Assembly (NCBI GenBank): GCA_032718475.1
Contig: JAUCBJ010005408.1
Location: 1 to 64,000, forward strand
Direction of reading: 5' to 3'
Length of the DNA stretch: 64,000 bases
From: Nemertoderma westbladi
Taxonomy: Eukaryota; Xenacoelomorpha; Nemertodermatida; Nemertodermatidae
In this document: positions 30,655-41,150 of the stretch, piece after piece
How positions within the stretch are numbered: position 1 is the stretch's first letter
How the letters are laid out: every line of letters begins with the position of its first letter
Program-made: the position numbers and the translations under genes
The notes under the pieces: model-generated
The model's database searches: none
The model's input: only the letters and a program-made list of their open reading frames with translations
Told to the model about the DNA's origin: nothing

Positions 30655-31550
30655 GGCTTACCCATGGCCTACTATACAGTATATACGGCCTAACATGTTG
30701 TCGATTTGGCCTTAAAAAAACAGGCCAGTTTTTTTTACACTATTTTAATATTTTGATATGGGGAGAGTTCTATAAATTGCCATTTGCTGCAATTTGGTCA
30801 ACGGACGTAATTGAAGTCTCTTCGTTAAGCAAGATACTAAATTTTATGGTAGCTAGTGTTTTAGATAGGTTTAGCTAGTAATTTCGACACTACTGGTTCC
30901 GACATCCTACTTCCCTCTATAAATTTTTTGTAGTACGTAGCTAGTTCTTATTACTATTTGTATAGAAAATGTTCCAGAACATGTTAGCTATTCATTTTTA
31001 AAAAAGTTATGTTCTAGAACAAATATTTTTTGTTCTAGAACATTTTTTAGAAAACAATCTGGATTATATTTAAAACGCATGGAATCGTTCTAAAACGTGT
31101 TTAAAATCAATAAAAAAAAATTGTGAAAAAAAAATATTGTGAATAAAATTTTAAATTTTGAAAATTTTTTTTTATTGATTTTAAACACGTTTTAGAACGA
31201 TTCCCTGCGTTTTAAATAGAATCCAGATTTTTTTCTAAAAAATGTTCTAGAACATAAAATATTTGTTCTAGAACATAACTTTTTTAAAAATGAATAGCTA
31301 ACATGTTCTGGAACATTTTCTATACAAATAGTAATAAGAACTAGCTACTACAAAAAATTTATAGAGGGAAGTAGGATGTCGGAACCAGTAGTGTCGAAAT
31401 TACTAGCTAAACCTATCTAAAACACTAGCTACCATAAAATTTAGTATCTTGCTTAACGAAGAGACTTCAATTACGTCCGTTGACCAAATTGCAGCAAATG
31501 GCAATTTATAGAGCCAAATCGACAACATGTTAGGCCGTAGTAAGCCATGG
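30655..31550. mobile_element. About 890-bp foldback palindrome
   Basis: The left arm from about 30660 (CATGGCCTACT...GGCCTAACATGTTGTCGATT) through 31115 is mirrored, with high identity, by 31150-31550. Long matched stretches include AAGCAAGATACTAAATTTTATGG and TTCGACACTACTGGTTCC. The left arm carries about 60 extra bases near 30712-30770. The centre is A/T-rich near 31135. Four GTTCTAGAAC sites link it to the foldback family at 12870-14500. Confidence 0.88.
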
Positions 31551-32039
31551 CTTACCGCGCGTCTTCAATGGTATATTATGAAACACAATATAAATAAAAA
31601 GTGAAATAAAACAATTCAAAGCCTAAACAGATATTATATACAAAACCGATACTGTTACAGTATGATAGGCCTAATGTACTGTAGTTATGACTATTTAAAA
31701 TGAATATTGGCTGACTTTATATTAATTATAAGTTAACTACAGTATTTTAATAAGTAATTATTATTATTATTATAATCATACTCCAATATGTTAAATATAT
31801 GGGTACATAGAGTAATATATACAAACAACTAAATAAATTAACCGGCATAGAAAAGAGATAAAATTAGGTAATTACTCACAGAATGAAGAAAAAAAAATAT
31901 AGTTTAGACAGAGATATAAATATAACTAGTAATGACTGGGACCGCACTCACAAAATCAACATAAGGCAGAAATCTAAAATAAATATCAATAGCTTTAACT
32001 GTACTTGCAAATGCTAAAAGGCTTTTTAATTCGTCATCA
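31551..32039. other. Intergenic, no gene recognised
   Basis: AT-rich sequence with GGCCTA motifs and short TTA runs. Confidence 0.4.
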
Positions 32040-32990
32040 TCAAACCCCTAAATGGCATTGTCTACAATATCCCTGCACACATCACACATCAGGCACTTGA
32101 TCAGCAGGAGTCAAATACCAGGTCTTTGTTTTCACATGGGACGCCATTACATCATGGAGATCATGTTGAGAAACTTTATTGGCAATTCTTCTTAAGTTTC
32201 GGCCGGCTATCGAGCGACAATCAGATAAGACAATGTTGGCCAGAAATCTGAGGCAAAGTTTATCATTACGTAACATTGCGTTCGCGAAAGTAACGAATCG
32301 ACTACTTAACATAGTCATAACGTGAGGAAATTTTGTTAAACCTTCTACTATAAAGCAGTGGCTGTTGAAGGGTAACTTGTAAATAGTACTCACATTGATA
32401 TTCCATGATGACGCTATTATGCTGGCAGTCACTGGACCAGAGATCCCATAGTGTACCACCGTAGAACCCAGTGGCGTAAATTCTTTGAAGTTCAAAAATA
32501 CAAGATGGATCACAATACCAATATTCCTGCCGCAGTGAGCTGAGTTTCCCACTAAATCTCCCGCGCTTAATCTGGATATATTTCGAGAAGTTACACTGGA
32601 AATGTAGCGTGTTGCCAAGATGGCGCGCAGACTGTACCCACCCATGGCATTTTAATTCCGTTAAGATTAATTGTCGCAGTAGGTTCCGTCCAGCGCCGAT
32701 TGAATGGTATACATTTCGATTTACTCTTAGTAGGATTGGGATCCGTGCTGAATAATAACTATAAGTGTTATGGTGTTATTAAATAAGTGTTTCTTCGCGA
32801 ACTCTTTACAAATTGACACCATCCGTTGTAACCCTATCACTGGAAGGACAAAGGAGAATAATATCATCAGCGTACACTAATACACCATAAAAGTGGGAAC
32901 CAATATTGCAGCCTAGCTTAGACTCACGAAGTTTCAAGATAAGCTTGTTTAGAATTACACAAAAAAGTGTAGGCGAGGAAACTGCGCGGA
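32040..32990 (-). mobile_element. Degenerate LINE 3' half (different family, minus strand)
   Basis: On the minus strand, 32990-32820 encodes a reverse transcriptase core including NKLILKLRESKLGC and the catalytic VYADDIILL (about 32850-32885). This is followed after frame breaks by the C-terminal region in 32645-32082. YADD rather than FADD, and a different C-terminus, set it apart from the TAG-tailed LINEs. It is 5'-truncated and full of lesions. Confidence 0.75.
32082..32645 (-). pseudogene. LINE reverse transcriptase C-terminal fragment (187 aa)
   Basis: This open frame encodes the region after the RT active site of a non-LTR retrotransposon. The stretch FPHVMTMLSSRFVTFANAML followed by DCRSIAGRNL is of the type seen in CR1/L2-like C-termini. 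This rests on memory of the family, supported by the adjacent YADD core on the same strand. The Met at 32645 is incidental. Confidence 0.65.
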
Positions 32991-34231
32991 AATGTGGCAG
33001 ACTGGTAGAAATTGAGCTTGGTTAAAAATTATATCGGAAATTTATAATGCACCAAAATGAGTATGCTTACGCCGCGAAAGGCATCGTTCCGTAACATTAC
33101 AGTAACTCGCTTGAATCATTAGAACGGGGTACGTATTAAAAGGTGGAATGACCTCTGTACAGTACTGTATAACGATGTATTGTAGAATGACTATATAGAA
33201 TGGGCTAGAATGACCAATATACAGTAAAGTAGAATGTGCTACAGTAGAATGACCAATAAAATGTAGAATGAGCTAGAATGAGTTACTTTTTAATGTGGAA
33301 TGAATGTCAAGGTAACATACATAAGATAACATACTGTACTTAAACTGACTAATGTTGTGTTATCAGTGTCTGAATAGCTTGGCACCGCAATATCTCAGCA
33401 ATTGAATGACGCCATAGGCCTACACACCCGGTAGAGAGTTATCGTGTCATGACCAAGGCGCCTTGATCATGACATAACGTGTGGGCTTTGCTTTACCTAT
33501 AGAACGCCATGAATATAACGGATGGTTAAAAACATGGGGAGTGTGGTCTTCGTGAAGTCGTGCAGGTGGCAGGAGAGCTGAACTGTAGGCCTACCGACAG
33601 ACCGTACCGGTACCTTGAAAGTGAAACTAATATTGCCATAGGCCTACACCAGAGTACACCTATTACTTCCGGTATCGCGGTATGTAGCTAAGTACAGAAG
33701 TAGGTACAGTACACCTTGGTACAGTCAGACAGTAGTATATTACCGTTAAATGTGCCATTATAATATTTGTTTTTGTACAGCAGCGTATTTGCTATTGGCA
33801 GGCAGGACTGAAGTCCTGTTTGGGAATTGTGGATTGTACAGCTGTATGAAAGTGCTGTAGTCCTGTAGTGATTGATTACATCATTACTGCATTATGATTA
33901 GGCTAGGCCTATACTTAGATACTTCTAATGCAGTATCGGTGGTAATGTGATCTTTAGTATTTCGGTACCGGTATACAGGTATAGTCTGCTACTACAGGTA
34001 GACATGCTGAGCTGACGGCGACAGGCAGACAGGTACTGTCAACAACTGTACTGACACCGGTACTGTACTGCTGTACTGTACCGGGACTCTTAAAGCTTAG
34101 GCCTACTCAGTCAGTCAGTGGTCAGTAGGCCTACTGCAGTTGTAGTGCTGTTGCTGCAGTGCTGTATTGCAGTATTGGCATTCAGGCATTGCGATTGTTG
34201 AATCAATACTGCAATAGGACAAGACAGCAAG
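32991..34231. other. Upstream region of the acetyl-CoA synthetase gene
   Basis: No gene was seen. 33120-33310 has irregular repeats of TAGAATGA(CC). 33590-34140 is rich in TACCGGTAC and GGCCTAC motifs and CAGTACTGTA-like palindromes. The promoter probably lies in 33900-34230, but I see no clear TATA box. Confidence 0.4.
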
Positions 34232-35164
34232 ATGATGGCGCATTCACGGGTTCTTCTGATTAGCCCCACAGCCAAAACTAACAAACTAATCAATCTTGGA
34301 TTTAGATCGTTATCGACTTCTCTACACCGCGCTACGGGTAATATTAAGGATCAATTGTGTAGCACGTGGGTAGACGAATTTGCGTACCTTCCGAAGAAAG
34401 CTACTGTAGATTACTCCTCGTTGCACAAATACAGCACAGAACAATCCCCGGAATTCTGGTCGATAATCGCGAAACACCGACTCACATGGTATAAAGAATT
34501 TTCGGAAGTTTTGGATGGCGACTTCCACAGCGGGAAAATCCGTTGGTTTGGCGACGGCGTACTAAACGTATCGGTAAACTGCGTGGACCGGCACGCCGCC
34601 GCCCACCCCGATCGCGTTGCGCTGATCTGGGAACGGGATGAACCGGGGCAGCAGGTTTACGTGACGTACTCGCAACTGCTGACTATGGTCTGTCGGATCG
34701 CGAACTCGTTACTCCGACACGGGGGCGGCCGCGGGAAGCCCGTCGCTCTGTACATGCCGGTATCCCCGTTGTCCGTGGCCACGATGCTAGCGTGCGCGCG
34801 CATCGGGGCCCCGCACAGCGTGGTGTTTGCGGGGTTTAGTGCGACGGCTTTGGCGACGAGAATCCGCGATTGTGGTGCTGATATCGTAGTGACTACGGAC
34901 CAGGCCGTGAGGGGCGGTCGGACTCTGGACCTGAAGGATACAGTGAATGCCGCGGTGGCTGAGTGCCCGTCGGTCCGGAAGATATTCGTTGGGAAGAGGA
35001 CCGGTGGACCGGTAACGCCCACCGATATGGATGTGAGTCTAGAAGACGAGATGGATATATCCGAGAGTTACTGCGAGCCCGAGAGAATGGCCGCCGAAGA
35101 TCCATTGTTTATATTGTATACCAGCGGATCAACAGGGACTCCCAAAGGAATAGTTCATACCCAG
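34232..35164 (+). CDS. ACSS1: Acetyl-CoA synthetase, exon 1 (residues 1-311)
   Basis: This encodes the N-terminal part of the AMP-forming enzyme that converts acetate, ATP and CoA to acetyl-CoA. Residues 1-35 (Arg/Ser-rich, GFRSLSTSLHRATG) look like a mitochondrial leader, as in ACSS1. The leader domain (EFAYLPKK...WYKEFSEVLDG) and the adenylation domain follow, with the ATP-binding loop YTSGSTGTPKG at 296-306. The exon ends CATACCCAG|gtatat in phase 0 after Gln311. Joined to exon 2 it gives 688 residues, the normal family length. The exon is much more GC-rich than its surroundings. The start was chosen as the first Met (two in tandem), in a good context. Confidence 0.94.
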
Positions 35165-35549
35165 GTATATTATTATTATTAATGTTCTCTCATTCAAGGA
35201 TATTGGTAATTGAATGTGTCATTTTTTATTCCAGTGAATATATTATTATATATTAAACAAAACCCAAACATTTCGTAACATAGCATTAAACTAAACAATA
35301 ATTCACTCCAAATTAATAAAAATCTCTAAATTCACACAAAGTGACAAAGTTAAACTAAATATTTATTCACAAACCATTAAAATCTATTTTGTATCACCTT
35401 ACCTACCGGAACTGGTATTATAAATAATGATATTTTTTTTAATTATTATTATTATTGTTATTAATAATATTCTTATGATTACAGTCTTTCTAAAGACTCA
35501 TTAAACTCCTTTCTATCACATTTTTTTCTATTTCTACCTAATCCCTAGA

Positions 35550-36229
35550 CGGACTACCTGACCTAATCCCTCGCCGCCTAGACCGGCTACCTAACCTAAT
35601 CCCTGTTAATCCAAAGGCCGGATTCCTAACCTAATCCCTAGGCCGGCTATCTAACCTAAACCCCTCGCCGCATAGGCCGGCTACCTAACCTAATCCCATT
35701 TATCCATTTAATGCCTAGGCCGGATATCTAACTTAATCCTATTTATACATTTAATGCAAGGCCGGCTACCTAACTTAATCACATTTAATCCCTAGGCCGG
35801 CTACCTAACCTAATCCATAGGCCGGCTACCTAACCTAACCCCTCGCCGTCTAGTCCGGCTACCTAACTTAATACCTGTGAATCCCAAGGCTGGATTTCTA
35901 ACTTAATCCCGTTTAATCCCTAGGCCGGCTACCTAACCTAATCCCTAGACCGGCTACCTAACCTAATCCCTAGGCCGGCTATACCAAACCTAATCCCGTT
36001 TATCCATTTAATGCAAGGCCGGCTACCTAACTTAATCCCATTTAATCCCTAAGCCGGCTACCTAACCTAATCCCTAGGCCGGCTACCTAACCTAATCCCT
36101 TTTAATCCCTAGGCCGGCTACCTTACCTAATCCCATTTATCCATTTAATGCAAGGCCGGCTACCTTACCTAATCCCATTTAATCCATAGGGCGGCTACCT
36201 AACCTAATCCCATATAATCCCTAGGCCGG
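35550..36229 (+). repeat. Splice-acceptor-derived minisatellite, left block
   Basis: About 21 units, in a short form of 25 bp and a long form of 35 bp. All carry the core CCCTAGGCCGGCTACCTAAC or close variants, then CTAATCCC with or without TTTTAAT. The core equals the genuine acceptor plus the first 14 bases of exon 2. Confidence 0.92.
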
Positions 36230-37128
36230 AGAATAATGATGATGGGGTGATGATAACTCCACCTACTGGTTCCAGAAGTCGAGGAAATCCTGCCAAGTAC
36301 CTAACTGATCTAGACTTTGCTGATGACTTATGAGTACTCTCAGAATCACTAAAGGGAGCCCAATGGCTCCTCAGCTCATTAGAACATGCTGCTTCTAGTG
36401 TTGGTCTTTTTATTAACTCCAGAAAGACCAAAATTTTGACAGTTAACTTTGAAAGTCCTCAGCAAGTCTGATCGGATGAGCATAAGCTCAAAGGATGGTA
36501 TGCTTGAGCATGTGGACGACTTCTGTTACCTGGGATCATGGATCCGGAAGTCAGGTGAGGACCTTCGAATACGTAAGGGAAAGGCATGGGCAGCCTTGAA
36601 TAGGCTTTCCAGGATTTGGAAGTCACCGAGAATTAATCGGAAACTTAAGGTCCGATTATTTAGAGCAGCAGTAGTTCCAGTACTCCTCTATGGGAGTCCA
36701 TGCTGGGCTCTAACTGCTGAGGACACCAAATCTCTGGATGGCACATTCACAAGAATGCTACGCCGGGTTCATTGTGTCAAGTACAATGCACACATCTCCA
36801 ACCAGACACTATATAACATTGGAGGTGTCTCATTGGTTCCCCCAAGCTTGACACTAGAACAAAATCGCCTCCGCTTTGCAGGACATTGCTTTCGCCGTGA
36901 GGACCAGCCAGTGCATAATCTTGTACTTTGGCAGCCTCATGGAGTGAATAAGCATAGTGGACAGCCCATGACTTTCTTGAGACGCATCTTAAAGGACACT
37001 GGCTTTGAAGATGCGGATGATCTAGCAAAGTTCATGGGTGATAGGGAGTTGTGGCGGTGCAATTTTGTCGATAAGCCGGCACACATTCTTAAAAATGCAG
37101 CTGCAATGCAGCATGCCGATCCTAGTAG
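36230..37128 (+). mobile_element. 5'-truncated TAG-tailed LINE inserted in the intron array
   Basis: This is about 94-97% identical by eye to 46845-47745. It encodes the RT from just before the FADD motif to the C-terminus, then the TAG tail. It is broken by a TGA in place of the GGA codon of 46945 and by a 2-bp deletion near 36466, relative to the larger copy. TAGGCCGG occurs on both sides (36222-36229 and 37129-37136), as expected for a duplication, though the array itself could supply this. The reading frame 36449-37144 is the RT C-terminal part. Confidence 0.9.
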
Positions 37129-37352
37129 TAGGCCGGCTACCTAACCTAATCCCTTTTAATCCCTTGGCCGGCTACCTAACTTAATCCCATTTAATCCCTA
37201 GGCCGGCTACCTAACCTAATCCCTTTTAATCCCTAGGCCGGCTACCTAACCTAATCCCTTTTAATCCCTAGGCCGGCTACCTAACCTAATCCCATTTATC
37301 CACTTAATCATCCCTAGGCCGGCTACCTAACCTAATCCCATTTAATCCCTAG
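37129..37352 (+). repeat. Splice-acceptor-derived minisatellite, right block
   Basis: Six further units, mostly of the 35-bp form and very similar to each other, run straight into the genuine acceptor at 37351-37352. Confidence 0.92.
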
Positions 37353-38486
37353 GCCGGCTACCTAACATACGCTTCTCTCTCCCACCAACTTGTATTCGAC
37401 GTGCGACCTGACCGCGATGTATTCGCGTGCGTGGCCGATATCGGCTGGATTACTGGCCACTCCTACGTCGTCTACGGTCCGCTCTCAAACGGCGCCACTT
37501 CCGTTCTATTCGAGAGCGTGCCAACGTACCCGGACCCCGGTCGCTACTGGGAGACCACACAACGTCTGGGGGTCACCCAACTGTACGCGGCCCCCACCGC
37601 CATACGGCTACTGGTTAAAGCGGGAGATTCCTGGGTGGATAAGTATGATAGATCCTCGTTGCGGGTGCTGGGATCCGTGGGGGAGCCCATAGACGCGGAC
37701 GCGTGGAGGTGGTACAACCACGTGGTGGGGGGCGGTCGGTGTGACCTGGTGGACACCTGGTGGCAGACGGAGACAGGCGGCATCGCTATAGCCCCGCGGC
37801 CCTCCGCCCCAGGAGCCTCCATCGTACCGGCGGCTGCTATGCGACCGATGCTCGGGATAGCCGCCTCGCTAGCGGACCCCTCCACTAGGGAGCCGATAGC
37901 GGGGTCGTGCACTAACGGCTCGCCACTGTGCATAGACTCGCCCTGGCCCGGCGTCGCTCGGAGCGTCCACGGCTCCCATCAGCGCTACCTCGACACCTAC
38001 CTGACGGCGTACCCCGGCCGCTACTTCACCGGGGACGGGGCGACGCGCGACGACGACGGTGTCTACCGGATCACCGGGAGGATCGACGACGTGTTGAACG
38101 TGGCGGGTCGGTTGCTAGGCACCGCGGAGTTGGAGGCCGCGTTGACGCAGTACCCCGGGGTAGCGGAGGCCGCTACCGTCGGGTTCCCGCACGACGTGAA
38201 GGGGGAAGGAATCTATGCGTTTGTTATCCTTAAGGATTCCGTCGAAGTCCCGGATGAGGCGACTATTTCTCGCGAACTCGCGGCCCTAGTCCGGCGGACC
38301 ATCGCCGGTTACGCCGTTCCGGATTACATACAACTGGTTCCCGGACTTCCGAAGACGCGTTCCGGGAAGATAATGCGTCGGATACTCCGTAAGATCGCCG
38401 CCGGCTCCACAGACGATCTCGGTGACGTCAGCACGTTGGCTGATCCCGCGATAGTCCAGGTTATATTGGATGGTAGTAAACGATAG
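37353..38486 (+). CDS. ACSS1: Acetyl-CoA synthetase, exon 2 (residues 312-688)
   Basis: The exon starts AG|GCC GGC TAC CTA ACA TAC, giving AGYLTYASLSHQLVFD, which matches the conserved family sequence after the ATP-binding loop. Downstream are ADIGWITGHSYVVYGPL, WWQTETGG, TGDGATRDDDG, the hinge GRIDDVLN and the C-terminal catalytic Lys in PKTRSGK (Lys650). That Lys sits in the PX4GK context acetylated and sirtuin-deacetylated in this family. It ends DPAIVQVILDGSKR and a stop. The coding region is intact and GC-rich. An AATAAA signal lies 65 bp past the stop. Confidence 0.95.
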   Translation, partial: AGYLTYASLSHQLVFDVRPDRDVFACVADIGWITGHSYVVYGPLSNGATSVLFESVPTYPDPGRYWETTQRLGVTQLYAAPTAIRLLVKAGDSWVDKYDRSSLRVLGSVGEPIDADAWRWYNHVVGGGRCDLVDTWWQTETGGIAIAPRPSAPGASIVPAAAMRPMLGIAASLADPSTREPIAGSCTNGSPLCIDSPWPGVARSVHGSHQRYLDTYLTAYPGRYFTGDGATRDDDGVYRITGRIDDVLNVAGRLLGTAELEAALTQYPGVAEAATVGFPHDVKGEGIYAFVILKDSVEVPDEATISRELAALVRRTIAGYAVPDYIQLVPGLPKTRSGKIMRRILRKIAAGSTDDLGDVSTLADPAIVQVILDGSKR

Positions 38487-38550
38487 TCTATGATTTGGGT
38501 TCTGTTTGTTCGTTATGTAGAGTAGTGCTAATTAATAATCATGTAGTTTA

Positions 38551-38556
38551 AATAAA
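38551..38556 (+). terminator. Candidate polyadenylation signal AATAAA
   Basis: The canonical hexamer lies 65 bp downstream of the acetyl-CoA synthetase stop codon. Confidence 0.55.
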
Positions 38557-39015
38557 TTTACCGGTGCCTCTTTTGTACAAAGTTAATTATGAAACTGATC
38601 CAATTTATTAATAATCTCTTTTACTGATGTGTATTCTTTGAGGCTTTGGGTTTGTATGAATTCGAGTTACTTAGATTATTTAATTATGTTTAATTAAGTA
38701 TTCCCATTTACTATTTACTTACGGTTACGGTGTATTTTATATTTTTTTATCAATTCGCTTAGCTTTGTGTTTTTTTAAAGATTTACTTACTAATTATATT
38801 ACTTTACGATTAATGATCTAACTATTATATAATAATATACCGGTGTGTATAAAACCACAATATTAGTGCACAAGATCATTTATTTTAGTGGATTTATTTG
38901 TCTGGACTGGAATATATAAATGCTGCAGTTACTGTTATTCTTAATTAGATTATAATAATGATTATTATTAATATTTGCTAATGTGTATGTTGAATAAGTT
39001 GGTGGTCTAACATAC
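38557..39015. other. Intergenic, no gene recognised
   Basis: AT-rich sequence between the synthetase 3' end and a SINE. Confidence 0.4.
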
Positions 39016-39260
39016 GGCGGAGTAGCTCAGTTGGTTCAGCGCCGGGCCCCCAATCTATTGGTTGTAGGTTCAGCCCCGCCAGGGTCCACTTAGCCTTTCA
39101 TCCACTGGGGTCGATAAAATGAGTACCACTTAAATTACTGGGAGCAAAACTTGGGAGAGGAGTAGCGCCCACCCCTACCCTCGGGTAACAGCTATCGAAA
39201 GAGTATAGCCTTCGGGTCGCCTCCGGCTTCGGCCGACTGTTTGCTTTTGCGATAATGGGT
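39016..39260 (+). mobile_element. tRNA-derived SINE
   Basis: The head at 39016-39080 is tRNA-like with an A box (TAGCTCAGTTGG) and a degenerate B box (GGTTCAGCCCC). It is followed by CCTTTCATCCACTGGGGTCG and ATAAAATGAGTACCACTT, which resembles the central domain I know from cephalopod and related SINEs. The rest is a GC-rich tail. RNA polymerase III promoter elements are present, but the element needs LINE machinery to move. The head is not a functional tRNA: the anticodon arm does not fold cleanly and the B box has lost its consensus CGA. Confidence 0.75.
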
Positions 39261-39685
39261 ACAAACATTTATTTTGGCTTCAACAATTAAATAAAAGCTT
39301 TTCCCCAATTTTATAATGCGTCTTCGCGCCCATGTGAAGAAGAATACAAGGATTTCACTTTTCGGTCGACTTTTTATTGGAATTTTATATATGAAGATTT
39401 TATATTTTATTTAATTTATCTTTATTAAGTGTTTTTTAGCGCTTATTTCTGTCTTATAACCTGTACATATACTAATTCGTTTATTGTTTTGGTTAGATTC
39501 AGCCCTTCTGTAACCTGTGTTTTTGGTGAAAACCTGGTATTCTTCACATGGGGGTAACTGCAAAGTGAAATATAACGTCAGAAAATCTGGTATTCTTCAC
39601 ATGGGAACGTCTTTGCTTTTTCTTGTTTGTTTATTGCGGTAGCTTATGAATATGACCAATTTCCACCATCGAGAAAATTGTGGTA
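39261..39685. repeat. Dispersed repeat fragments
   Basis: 39358-39475 (GGTCGACTTTTTATTGGAAT ... CCTGTACAT) resembles 49868-49975. GGTATTCTTCACATGGG occurs twice (39535, 39590) and inverted near 39330. Part of the 68-bp family (TTTATTGTTTTGGTTAG, CTGTAACCTG) lies at 39480-39520. No gene was seen. Confidence 0.55.
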
Positions 39686-39689
39686 TTGT

Positions 39690-41150
39690 GGAAATTTCTA
39701 CCCAAATTATGTTCCACCCGTATGGAATTATTTTCCACCCGTTTGGAATTATGTTCCACCCGTATGGAATTAATTTCCACCCGTTTGGATTTTTTTCCAC
39801 CCAATTATGTTCCACCCGTTTGGAATTATTTTCCACCTGTTTGGAATTATTTTCCACCCGTTTGGAATTATTTTCCACCCAATTATGTTCCACCCGTTTT
39901 GATTTTTTTCCACCCAATTATTTTCCACCCGTTTGGAATTCTTTTCCACCCGTTTTGATTTTTTTCCACCCAATTATTTTCCACCCGTTTGGAATTATTT
40001 TCCACCCAATTATGTTCCACCCGTTTTGATTTTTTTCCACCCAATTATTTTCCACCCGTTTGGAATTCTTTTCCACCCGTTTTGATTTTTTTCCACCCAA
40101 TTATTTTCCACCCGTTTGGAATTCTTTTCCACCCAATTATGTTCCACCCGTTTGGAATTATTTTCCACCCGTTTGGAATTCTTTTCCACCCGTTTTGATT
40201 TTTTTCCACCCAATTATTTTCCACCCGTTTGGAATTCTTTTCCACCCAATTATGTTCCACCCGTTTGGAATTATTTTCCACCCGTTTGGAATTATTTTCC
40301 ACCCAATTATGTTCCACCCGTTTTGATTTTTTTCCACCCAATTAATTTCCACCCGTTTGGAATTAATTTCCACCCAATTATTTTCCACCCGTTTGGAATT
40401 ATGTTCCACCCAATTATGTTCCACCCGTTTTGAATTATTTTCCACCCAATTATGTTCCACCCGTTTTGATTTTTTTCCACCCAATTAATTTCCACCCGTT
40501 TGGAATTAATTTCCACCCAATTATTTTCCACCCGTTTGGAATTAATTTCCACCCAATTCTTTTCCACCCGTTTGGAATTATTTTCCAACCAATTATGTTC
40601 CACCCGTTTGGAATTAATTTCCACCCAATTATTTTCCACCCGTTTGGAATTCTTTTCCACCCGTTTGGAATCATGTTCCACCCAATTATGTTCCACCCAA
40701 TTATGTTCCACCCGTTTGGAATTCTTTTCCACCCGTTTGGAATTAATTTCCACCCAATTATGTTCCACCCGTTTGGAATTAATTTCCACCCAATTATGTT
40801 CCACCCGTTTGGAATTCTTTTCCACCCGTTTGGAATTAATTTCCACCCAATTATTTTCCACCCAATTATGTTCCACCCGTTTGGAATTAATTTCCACCCA
40901 ATTATTTTCCACCCGTTTGGAATTCTTTTCCACCCGTTTGGAATTAATTTCCACCCAATTATTTTCCACCCGTTTGGAATTCTTTTCCACCCAATTATTT
41001 TCCACCCGTTTGGAATCATTTTCCACCCAATTATTTTCCACCCAATTATGTTCCATCCGTTTGGAATTAATTTCCACCCGTTTGGAATTATTTTCCACCC
41101 AATTATTTTCCACCTGTATGGAGAATATGTTCCACCGTTTTGGAAACTTA
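39690..41150 (+). repeat. CCACCC minisatellite, about 1.46 kb
   Basis: The array mixes two unit types, a longer one (TTCCACCCGTTTGGAATTAT) and a shorter one (TTCCACCCAATTATG), with a few CCGTTTTGATTTTTT variants. It reads as open frames on both strands only because units are multiples of about three and lack stops. There is no codon structure or homology. Confidence 0.92.

Larger units (their letters stand above)
35165..37352 (+). other. Intron of the acetyl-CoA synthetase gene
   Basis: The 2.19-kb intron runs from GTATAT to CCCTAG. Its first 380 bases are plain AT-rich sequence. From about 35550 it is almost entirely a tandem array derived from its own 3' splice site, interrupted at 36230-37128 by a LINE fragment. 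The genuine acceptor lies directly against the array, so branch point and acceptor context are array-derived (CTAAC about 30 bases upstream). Confidence 0.9.

Noticed and set aside
39016-39080. Functional tRNA gene
   Set aside because: The A box is good, but the B box is degenerate, the anticodon arm does not fold cleanly, and a SINE body follows directly.
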